This document shows, piece after piece, positions 17,525 to 24,406 of a stretch of 64,000 nucleotides of DNA (position 1 is the first letter of the stretch; every line of letters begins with the position of its first letter). The notes beneath the pieces were generated by a model. That model saw only the letters and a list, made by a program, of their open reading frames with translations. It ran no database searches and had not been told where the DNA came from. The position numbers and the translations under genes were made by a program. Origin of the DNA: a bacterium (GTDB lineage Bacteria > Vulcanimicrobiota > Xenobia > Xenobiales > JADMJV01); NCBI GenBank assembly GCA_018266105.1, contig JAFEBA010000001.1, positions 1 through 64,000 of the forward strand, in the 5' to 3' direction.

Positions 17525-17587
17525 GGCAACAGTCTGGCAACAGTTGGTAACAAATCGGCACAAAGGTAACAATCGGGCAATAATTGG
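17525..17587 (+). repeat. phased GG(C/T)A array at 10-11 bp period
   Basis: Seven GG dinucleotides begin short units such as GGCAACAG, GGTAACAA and GGCAATAA, at 17525, 17536, 17546, 17557, 17565, 17576 and 17586. Spacing is 11, 10, 11, 8, 11 and 10 bp, close to one helical turn. The array sits 50-115 bp upstream of the NlpC/P60 gene start (17639). It could be a multi-site operator or a bent promoter region. Confidence 0.55.
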
Positions 17588-17638
17588 ACCCTATCAGAGC
17601 CGAATGGTCAGATTTACTATCGGCTAAGGAGGTGGCCA

Positions 17639-18244
17639 GTGTCCAGAATTCATCACCATCAACCAGTTCAGCACGGGCAGGTTGTGCATCACCGCCACCC
17701 GGTACAGCATCATCAGGGTCAGCACGCTCACGGTCAGCAAGATACCTATGAAGCCGGCCATCACCAGCAGCACGCTCCCCATCATCACGGTCGCCGCCTG
17801 CACGTGCCGGCCCAGGGCATCGGAGGCCACCACCAGCACGGAAGACACACCGGGTTCGCGGCCCATCAGGCTGCCCCGGGCGGGAACGCCATCGCCAACA
17901 ACGCACTGCATTGGGACCATCGCGCTTTTAAACCAGGCCAGACCAAGCGTTGTGCCGATTGGGTCTCAAACGTATTGGGTCAATCTGGCGCTCATTTCAG
18001 CCGCACCGATTCGGCCGCCGGATTCGCTCACCAGGGCACGGCTGTCAGTCGCAAAAACCTGAAGGCGGGCGACGTGGTGCTCTTCGGAAACACTTACAAG
18101 AAGGGTAAGTATACTCACGTCGGCATCTACGTGGGCAATGGCTTGTTTCAGCATCGTCCTACCGCCAATCGACCGGTCCAGATTGGCAGTCTAAACTCGA
18201 AATATTGGTCCACCCACTTCACCGGTGGCCGGCACATTCAGTAG
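17639..18244 (+). CDS. NlpC/P60-family hydrolase with His-rich N-terminus
   Basis: Residues 5-70 of the 201-residue protein contain 22 histidines (HHH, HHxH and HQHxH clusters), likely binding metal. Residues 90-200 form an NlpC/P60 domain: Cys105 in KRCADWVSNVLG, LKAGDVVLFG, His160 in THVGIYVGNG, and His172 as candidate third residue. The family cleaves peptidoglycan stem peptides. No signal peptide precedes the His-rich part, so export is unexplained. GTG 17639 has AAGGAGG 6 nt upstream. The phased array at 17525-17587 lies just upstream and suggests dedicated regulation. Confidence 0.88.
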   Translation: MSRIHHHQPVQHGQVVHHRHPVQHHQGQHAHGQQDTYEAGHHQQHAPHHHGRRLHVPAQGIGGHHQHGRHTGFAAHQAAPGGNAIANNALHWDHRAFKPGQTKRCADWVSNVLGQSGAHFSRTDSAAGFAHQGTAVSRKNLKAGDVVLFGNTYKKGKYTHVGIYVGNGLFQHRPTANRPVQIGSLNSKYWSTHFTGGRHIQ

Positions 18245-18276
18245 CCGCTGGCTCAGAGCGGTCTCCTGCCTGTTTC

Positions 18277-18747
18277 TTAGAGACCCAAAATCGGTTTGGC
18301 CTTCTTGAGGGCGCGCTGGAAATCGCTGTAGCCCTTGTCGATGCTGATTTGGTGCTCGAATTCGCCGTTCTTGTTCTCGTGAACCTGGATCAACTTGAGT
18401 TTGACCCCGTGCCATCTGCCCAGCAAGGTGCTGACGCGGGAATCGCCGGCGTTTTTGGACCACACCTGCTGGATTCCGTCGTTCTTCAGAGGGTTCGGAG
18501 TGGCCTTGAGCTCGGTTGCTTTCTCCTCGAGCTCGGCCAGCATCGCCTTGTCCAGGGCGATGTTGGCTTCCCCCGCTTTGTCCGGGCTTTTGAGCTTGAG
18601 GGCAACATAGGTTTTTCCGCTAAAGACAACTTTCCAAAAACTTCCCTGGTTTCCGTAGGGGTCTGACCAGTAGCTGATCTGAGTGATCTCGTCCTGTGCC
18701 CAAACGGGCGAGATGAGCAGGCAGAAAAGTAAGATTAAAGCACGCAT
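18277..18747 (-). CDS. secreted protein of 156 residues
   Basis: The N-terminus MRALILLFCLLISPVWAQDE is a signal peptide with cleavage after VWA. The mature domain has alternating strands (ITQISYWSDPYG, SFWKVVFSGKTYVALKLK) and a helical middle (KAMLAELEEKATELKA), with no cysteines. No family is recognised. ATG 18747 is preferred over TTG 18750; neither has a strong ribosome site. The Ada gene lies 34 bp upstream on the same strand, so the two could be co-transcribed. Confidence 0.75.
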   Translation of the reverse strand: MRALILLFCLLISPVWAQDEITQISYWSDPYGNQGSFWKVVFSGKTYVALKLKSPDKAGEANIALDKAMLAELEEKATELKATPNPLKNDGIQQVWSKNAGDSRVSTLLGRWHGVKLKLIQVHENKNGEFEHQISIDKGYSDFQRALKKAKPILGL

Positions 18748-18781
18748 CAAGCTGGGTTCTCAGCCCATTGTCAAAAGCCTC

Positions 18782-19819
18782 TTAGCCTTCGCGGTCGAGC
18801 AGCACGCGTTTGATGGCCGGTCCTCCCCAGTAGTAGCCGGCCAGCGAGCCGTCCGAGCGGACCGCTCGATGGCAGGGAATGGCCACGGCGATCGGATTGG
18901 CGGCGCAGGCACTGCCAACCGCGCGGACGGCCCCGGGATGTCCTATCTGTTCGGCGAGCTGGCTATAGGTACGAGTCTGGCCCGGTGGAATCTGGCGCAA
19001 CGCCTCCCACACTTTCTGCTGGAATACCGTGCCACGCACGTCCAGGGGCAGTTCCCAGGCTGGCTGGTTTTCTTCCACCGCGGCCACGGCGGCCTCCACC
19101 CAGCCGCGAAAACTCTCGTCTCCTTCATTCAGTTGGGACTTGGGAAAGCGGCGGCGCAGCTCAGTCAGAAGCGCAGCTGGATCCTCTCCTAAGAAGATGG
19201 CGCACACTCCTTTTTCACTGGCGGCCACCAGCATCCAGGGGGTGAGTCGCCCTGGTTGTATGCAATAGCCAATCATCTGGCCTCCCCCGTCTTTATACTG
19301 GCCGGGTTTCATGCCCAGCACCTGCTGACTGTTTTCGTAGAAGCGGCTGCTGCTCTGATAGCCAGCCTCAAAAACCGCCTCGGTCACGCTGCTGGCCCCC
19401 ACCAGGGCGCGCCTGAGCTTTTCGGCGCGATTCGCTCGTTCGTATTGGCGCGGGGTCAGGCCCACCAGCTTTTTAAAGAGGCGGTGGAAGTGAAACAGGC
19501 TGAGTCCAGCTGCGCTGGCCAGGTCTTTCAGGTCAGGAGACTCCGGACTTTGTTCCAGGCTGTGGCAGGCTTGAGCGACCAGTCTGGCCTGCTGTTCGCG
19601 CAGGCCAGTTTGGTCCGGTTTACAGCGTTTGCAGGCGCGAAAGCCGGCGGCTTCGGCCTCAGCCTGATCGGAGAAGAAACTCACGTTCTCCGGCCGAGCC
19701 AGGCGGGCCGCGCAACTGGGTCGGCAATAAACGCCGGTGGTTTTCACGGAATAGAAGAAACTGTCATCCTCCTGGCGAGTGAGAAGGATCTTCCAACGGG
19801 GATCGTCTTGAGTGTTCAT
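18782..19819 (-). CDS. ada: Ada: methylphosphotriester/O6-methylguanine DNA methyltransferase and regulator
   Basis: The 345-residue protein has the full Ada layout. The N-terminal zinc domain has Cys32, Cys36, Cys63 and Cys66 (VYCRPSC ... CKRC); Cys32 corresponds to the methyl-accepting Cys38 of E. coli Ada. An AraC-type helix-turn-helix follows (about 75-170). The C-terminal O6-alkylguanine transferase has FQQKVWEAL, PGQTRTYSQLA and the active-site PCHR with Cys316. The protein repairs alkylated DNA and, when methylated, activates transcription. The start is MNTQDDPRW at 19819; an upstream extension to 19873 is not conserved in the family. Confidence 0.95.
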   Translation of the reverse strand: MNTQDDPRWKILLTRQEDDSFFYSVKTTGVYCRPSCAARLARPENVSFFSDQAEAEAAGFRACKRCKPDQTGLREQQARLVAQACHSLEQSPESPDLKDLASAAGLSLFHFHRLFKKLVGLTPRQYERANRAEKLRRALVGASSVTEAVFEAGYQSSSRFYENSQQVLGMKPGQYKDGGGQMIGYCIQPGRLTPWMLVAASEKGVCAIFLGEDPAALLTELRRRFPKSQLNEGDESFRGWVEAAVAAVEENQPAWELPLDVRGTVFQQKVWEALRQIPPGQTRTYSQLAEQIGHPGAVRAVGSACAANPIAVAIPCHRAVRSDGSLAGYYWGGPAIKRVLLDREG

Positions 19820-19874
19820 GGTCGAATCATAGACTTCGTCAATGGTTGGGTGCACTCCGTGGATTGCTCTCAAA

Positions 19875-21008
19875 TCAGTCCAACATCGCCAGCAGCGAGG
19901 TCCAGAGAGAGAAGCTGGTCAAGGACTTCATTCTCTCCACCAGTACTGTGGCTCCGACCTGCTCTTCCAGGCGCAAACAGCGACGTAGCCCTTGGCCATA
20001 AACGGGGCAAAGTTTGCGGAACAAGTTCTCGGCAAAGACGGTCCTGCCCAGGTTGTGGGCGACCCGCCACTCCACCCACGAGGCAAATCCTTCCATCACG
20101 TCCGGCGACTGGCGTGGACAGTGTTGCCATTGCCAGACGTGGGTGAATTCGTGGGCAAGGACCGCGGCCGCGAACCACACCGGATACCCTTGGCCCAGCC
20201 AGATCTGACGGGTGACGGGATCCCAGAGACCGACCACCGAGCGACCCAAGGTGTATTTGTCGGTGCCCTTACGCGGCATATCCTGGGGACGTGAGGCCAT
20301 CTTGAGCTCAAATGGCTGAGTCACCCGCAGGCCGAACTCCTCATCACAAAACCAGCGCACTTCATCTAAGAGATTGCTTAATGAATCCAAATCGGTGACG
20401 CGTTGCTCCGAGCATTCATCGCAGATGCCGTCTAAAGCGGGTTCCAGGCAAAACTGGCAGAGGCACATGGCTTCCCAAAAGCACTCCGGACAATACCACC
20501 AGCCGTCGCATACATACCAACGTAGCGAGAGTATCCGACAACATCCTCCGCAGGCACGCACCGGGCCCTGGCAGGCCGTGCATTGCTGCCCTTGCTTCAC
20601 CGCTTCTCCACAGTCCAGGCACAAGGGAAAACGCTCAGAGCAGGCGAGGCAGTAGGTCTTCTTTAGATAGGTCAGGCAATCTGAGTAAACCAGGCCATCG
20701 CAACTGTTGCAGTGGGGAAAGTTGCCTTCGCAAAGGAGGCAGATCGTTCCATTTTCGTCCCGGGCCGCCACTTCAAAAGCGGGACGGTTGCAACAAAAGC
20801 AAAGCGGCCTGGATTGGGCGCATTGGTGACAGTAGGCCAGCCCGTCTTCCCAAGTCTTGCCGCCTCCCGCCTCGATGGCGACCTCGCACTCGATACAGCG
20901 AGCGACTTCGCACAGGCACTCCTCGCATCCCCACAGGTTCCGGGTGGTTCGGTAAAGCTGAGGAGCACTGGTGTCTCCACAGAAGTTACAGCCCCCGGAC
21001 ATTTCCAT
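19875..21008 (-). CDS. multi-zinc-finger (LIM-like) protein with DA1-like metallopeptidase domain
   Basis: The N-terminal 220 residues of this 377-residue protein hold many CxxC pairs (CNFCGDTS, CEECLCEVARCIEC, CHQCAQSRPLCFCCNRP, CLLC, CNSC, CLAC, CLDC, CTAC, CPEC, CQFC, CDEC), like tandem LIM/zinc-ribbon fingers. The C-terminal domain has AHEFTHVWQW (His286, Glu287, His290) and EGFASWVEW with Glu306, the HExxH + E layout of the DA1-like peptidase family known from plant DA1 and also seen in bacteria. There is no signal peptide. ATG 21008 is chosen to leave the divergent gene at 21047 free; ATG 21002 is an alternative. Confidence 0.8.
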   Translation of the reverse strand: MEMSGGCNFCGDTSAPQLYRTTRNLWGCEECLCEVARCIECEVAIEAGGGKTWEDGLAYCHQCAQSRPLCFCCNRPAFEVAARDENGTICLLCEGNFPHCNSCDGLVYSDCLTYLKKTYCLACSERFPLCLDCGEAVKQGQQCTACQGPVRACGGCCRILSLRWYVCDGWWYCPECFWEAMCLCQFCLEPALDGICDECSEQRVTDLDSLSNLLDEVRWFCDEEFGLRVTQPFELKMASRPQDMPRKGTDKYTLGRSVVGLWDPVTRQIWLGQGYPVWFAAAVLAHEFTHVWQWQHCPRQSPDVMEGFASWVEWRVAHNLGRTVFAENLFRKLCPVYGQGLRRCLRLEEQVGATVLVERMKSLTSFSLWTSLLAMLD

Positions 21009-21046
21009 GCGACAGGAGGACTGCGTCTTCTCGGGAACGGCTGCTG

Positions 21047-21529
21047 ATGCGACATACCATTCGTTTACTTCTTGTCTCCTTATTGCTTGCTGGCTTTGCT
21101 TGGGCAGCACCGGCCTGGCACCTTTTTGCGCCTGCCAACGACCGGTTTTCCTGTCAGATGCCTGAAGGCAAGCTCCAGGATTCAAAGGACGCGAACGGGC
21201 ACCAGTGGGTCCTGCTGGAGCGCGGAAAGTATGTGTTGCAGGTCGGCTACGCGAATGAGAAGGGCAGTCCGGCCCAAATGGACACCTATATCAAGCAATA
21301 CACCACCAATGCCAAAATCACCGAGACGGGCCGTAAAGCCATCGAGGTCAACGGACTGAAGGGGACCGAGGTCACCGGAGTCATGTCGCCAACCCCTGGC
21401 GCTAAAATCTCCGCCCGTTTGCGCATCTTCCTCACCAAGGACCGCATTTACTTTGTGGCCGCTCTGCTCCCCAGTCCGGCCGCCAACGGCATCGCGGACC
21501 AGTTCTTTAAGAGCTTCAAAACCAAGTAG
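21047..21529 (+). CDS. secreted protein of 160 residues, PsbP/DUF1795-like
   Basis: The signal peptide MRHTIRLLLVSLLLAGFAWA is clear. The mature part begins with FAPANDRFSCQMPEGKLQDS, the typical opening strand of bacterial PsbP-like or DUF1795-like domains. A duplicated sheet and a final helix GIADQFFKSFKTK follow. These domains are common in surface or periplasmic proteins of unknown role. It is divergent from the DA1-like gene with about 38 bp between starts. The assignment is by overall pattern only. Confidence 0.7.
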   Translation: MRHTIRLLLVSLLLAGFAWAAPAWHLFAPANDRFSCQMPEGKLQDSKDANGHQWVLLERGKYVLQVGYANEKGSPAQMDTYIKQYTTNAKITETGRKAIEVNGLKGTEVTGVMSPTPGAKISARLRIFLTKDRIYFVAALLPSPAANGIADQFFKSFKTK

Positions 21530-21585
21530 TTTTTTGTTCAAATTTTGGCGATAACTTATCCGACCGGCTCATCTAGACTGGAGTT

Positions 21586-22374
21586 ATGAGTCCTCTGTCC
21601 GCTTCCACCCAGCGCTTGCAAGCCGTGATGAACACTCTGCGCTATGTGCAGAGTAACTTCCAGGGGATCCAGGATACCTATACGACTGCCTCCAAGGATG
21701 CCTCGGCCAGTGCCACCGACATGCAGAGCACCAAAGCACCGATCACCGCCTGCTTGGGAGACAAGGGTGATAAGAGCGTGGCTGCCGATGGCAAGAAGCT
21801 TGTCGGGCTTGTAAACGGGACCATCGTTCGCTTGCGCAACACGGAAGGGGTCTTGCAGCGTTCGCGCCAGACCTCCAAGGATGCGGGCTTCCCCATTCTG
21901 GGAGTGAGCAAGGAACTCAATGAGATGCTGCAGGCATCCACCGATCGGGAGGTGTCCAAGGCTCTCCAACAGAGCGTAGGCTGGCTTAACAATGGACTCA
22001 CCTATCATCAAGGTGCCGACCGCTCGGCTGGTTGGTCGGTGGACTATGCATGGCAGGGCGAGAACAAGCTCGCCACCGTCGGCAATTCCCTCAATACCGT
22101 GGCCAAAGACAATGATCAGGGCAAGAATGTCTCAGGAGACATGGCTGCCGCCAAGCCCGCCATTGAATCCGGAGCGGGCTATGTCAAGCAACACGCTGCA
22201 GCGATGAGCCAGGCCTTGGAATACGAGGGGACCGCTATCTACTCGCTGGCTCAGGTTCAGGGCTGGCTGGCCTACGCGCTTTCACAGTCTCAGCCCAAAG
22301 TTGCTGCTGCTCCGCCTTCAATTCACCTGGCCAGCCTGCAGGATGTGCTGCACGCGAACGATCCGACCCCTTGA
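21586..22374 (+). CDS. alpha-helical hypothetical protein of 262 residues
   Basis: The product is Ala/Ser/Gln-rich and probably all-helical (for example RLQAVMNTLRYVQSNFQGIQ and NEMLQASTDREVSKALQQSV). It has no signal peptide or membrane segment. It looks like a WXG/ESX-like or structural coiled protein, but there is no WxG motif and I claim no family. TGGAG lies 5 nt before ATG 21586. Its stop overlaps the TTG start of the transporter gene by 4 bp (TTGA). Confidence 0.7.
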   Translation: MSPLSASTQRLQAVMNTLRYVQSNFQGIQDTYTTASKDASASATDMQSTKAPITACLGDKGDKSVAADGKKLVGLVNGTIVRLRNTEGVLQRSRQTSKDAGFPILGVSKELNEMLQASTDREVSKALQQSVGWLNNGLTYHQGADRSAGWSVDYAWQGENKLATVGNSLNTVAKDNDQGKNVSGDMAAAKPAIESGAGYVKQHAAAMSQALEYEGTAIYSLAQVQGWLAYALSQSQPKVAAAPPSIHLASLQDVLHANDPTP

Positions 22375-23699
22375 TTGCCAGTCTTTCGCGGTTCTTTACC
22401 CAGGTCGTTCATCGATTTTTGCCGGATCCACTGATCTTCGCGATTTTGTTGAGCCTGGTCGTTTTCCTGGCCGCTCTGGGTCTGACTCCAACCACGCCAG
22501 CCGCTTTGTTGGTGATGTGGGGAGATGGCTTCTGGGAGCTGCTCAAGTTCTCGATGCAGATGGCGCTGGTGTTGGTCACCGGCCACGCCCTGGCCAGTTC
22601 CGCCGCCATTCGGGCGGGGATGCGCCGACTTGCGGTGCTGGCCAAGACGCCCGCCCAGGGCGTGATGCTGGTTACTTTTGTGGCGGCTGTTGCCAGTGTC
22701 TTGAACTGGGGATTCGGATTGGTATTGGGAGCGATGTTCGCACGCGAAGTGGCCCGCCGCGTACCCAAAAGCGATTACAGCTTGTTGATTGCCTGTGCCT
22801 ACATCGGTTTCTTACCCTGGCACGGTGGTTTGTCTGGCTCCATACCCCTGATGGCTTCCAGCCCGAACAATCCCATGGAGAAGGTTTGCGGACTGATTCC
22901 CATGTCTCAAACTCTCCTGACGGGCTACAATCTTTTCATCACTCTCTCTTTGATCCTGACTCTGCCTTTTCTAACCCGAATGATGCTGCCTCGACCCGAA
23001 GACGTGAAGGAAATCGACCCGGCCTTGCTTCAGGAGGAGCCGACCACCGAGCGGCCGCTCGGACCCGAAGCTACGCCAGCCCAACGACTGGAGGAGTCCC
23101 GGTTGATGGCCTGGGTGGTGGTTTTAGCCATCGCGCTCTTTTTGGGCACCCGGCTCCAGGAGCGCGGGCTGGTGAAATGTATCGACGTCAACAACGTCAA
23201 CATGCTCTTTATCGCGCTGGGCCTTTTGTTGCACGGGACTCCGATGGCTTACGCACGGGCCATCAGCTCCTCGGCCAAAGGTGCGGCCTCGATTATGTTG
23301 CAGTATCCCTTTTACGCTGGAATTCAGATGATGATGGACAAGTCCGGGCTGGGGGGAGTGATTACCCACGGTTTCATTCAGGTCGCCACGGTGCAGACCT
23401 TCCCTTTCCTGGTCTTCCTCAGTTCAGCTCTGGTCAACTTCGCCATTCCCTCAGGTGGAGGGCACTGGGTGGTGCAAGGTCCCTTTGTGATTCCGGCCGC
23501 CCAGGCGTTGGGCGCTGATCTGGGTCGGGCCACAATGGCCATTGCTTACGGGGAAGCCTGGATGAACATGGCTCAGCCCTTCTGGGCGCTGCCCGCGCTG
23601 GCCATTGCCGGGTTGGGTGTGCGAGATATCATGGGGTATTGCGTAACCGCGCTGCTGTTTTCAGCGGTCATTTTCTTGTTAGGATTGGCCTTGTTTTGA
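22371..23699 (+). CDS. atoE: AtoE-family short-chain fatty acid transporter
   Basis: The 442-residue protein has about 10-12 hydrophobic segments. Family features include LPDPLIFAILLSLVVFL, WGDGFWELLKFSMQMALVLV, SVLNWGFGLVLGAMFAREVA and SGGGHWVVQGPFVIPAA (TIGR00366, AtoE). Members are proposed to carry butyrate or acetoacetate. The TTG start overlaps the preceding stop (TTGA, 22371-22374). Its own stop overlaps the next gene in the same way, so three genes are coupled through TTGA junctions. No CoA-transferase or thiolase genes are next to it. Confidence 0.85.
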   Translation: MIASLSRFFTQVVHRFLPDPLIFAILLSLVVFLAALGLTPTTPAALLVMWGDGFWELLKFSMQMALVLVTGHALASSAAIRAGMRRLAVLAKTPAQGVMLVTFVAAVASVLNWGFGLVLGAMFAREVARRVPKSDYSLLIACAYIGFLPWHGGLSGSIPLMASSPNNPMEKVCGLIPMSQTLLTGYNLFITLSLILTLPFLTRMMLPRPEDVKEIDPALLQEEPTTERPLGPEATPAQRLEESRLMAWVVVLAIALFLGTRLQERGLVKCIDVNNVNMLFIALGLLLHGTPMAYARAISSSAKGAASIMLQYPFYAGIQMMMDKSGLGGVITHGFIQVATVQTFPFLVFLSSALVNFAIPSGGGHWVVQGPFVIPAAQALGADLGRATMAIAYGEAWMNMAQPFWALPALAIAGLGVRDIMGYCVTALLFSAVIFLLGLALF

Positions 23700-24406
23700 G
23701 TCTGACGATCGCCTTTGATGCTGATGATACACTCTGGCACAACGAAACGCTGTTTGCCGTAACCAGCGAACAGATCTCTGCTTTGCTGGCGCCCTACGCC
23801 GAACCCGAAAGCTTGCACCGCCGCCTGATCGAAACCGAGCGCCGCAATCTGCGCCTGTTCGGCTATGGGGTCAAGGGTTTTACGCTCTCGATGATCGAGT
23901 CGGCCATTGAAGTGTCCGACGGTAAGGTGAGCGCCGGAGAAATCCAAACGATTTTGGAGGCCGGCAAGCGCTTGCTGGCTCATCCCATCGAACTGCTGCC
24001 GGGGGTTCGAGCCGCATTGGAGGACCTCGGTCGCCATCACAACCTGATGATGATTACCAAGGGCGACCTCTTCCATCAGGAAAGCCGGATTGCAATGTCA
24101 GGTCTGGGAGAGTTGTTTTCCGCGGTCGAAATCGTTTCTGAGAAGAATCAAGAGACTTACCGCAGGATCGTCAGGCGTTACCATCTTGATTTGGACCGAT
24201 TTGTGATGGTGGGCAACTCGGTGAAGTCGGATATCTTGCCCGTTCTGGAGATCGGGGCGCGAGCGATTCATATCCCTTACGAGATCACCTGGGAATTGGA
24301 GATGGCTGAATTGGGCCAGCCTGATCCGGGCCGGTGTCGCCTTTGCGCCTCGATTGGCGAGGTCGATCAGGCGATCAGGGCCATGTTTCAGCTATCTAGC
24401 ACTTGA
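23696..24406 (+). CDS. HAD-superfamily hydrolase
   Basis: The 236-residue protein starts MSLTIAFDADDTLWHNETLF with the HAD motif I DxDxT (Asp8 and Asp10). Motif II is in NLMMITKGD, the Lys in SEKNQETYRRI, and motif III in MVGNSVKSDILP. It has a helical cap after residue 15, as in subfamily I. TTG 23696 overlaps the transporter stop (TTGA). A longer frame from 23639 would run inside the transporter gene and is not needed. The 3' end overlaps the convergent hybrid kinase by 19 bp. It is a phosphatase of unknown substrate. Confidence 0.88.
   Translation: MSLTIAFDADDTLWHNETLFAVTSEQISALLAPYAEPESLHRRLIETERRNLRLFGYGVKGFTLSMIESAIEVSDGKVSAGEIQTILEAGKRLLAHPIELLPGVRAALEDLGRHHNLMMITKGDLFHQESRIAMSGLGELFSAVEIVSEKNQETYRRIVRRYHLDLDRFVMVGNSVKSDILPVLEIGARAIHIPYEITWELEMAELGQPDPGRCRLCASIGEVDQAIRAMFQLSST

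Noticed and set aside
17496..17920. Minus-strand frames resembling a membrane protein (VLLVMAGFIGILLTVSVLTL)
   Set aside because: They are antisense to the His-rich NlpC/P60 gene. His codons read as Met/Val on the other strand, which creates a false hydrophobic segment.
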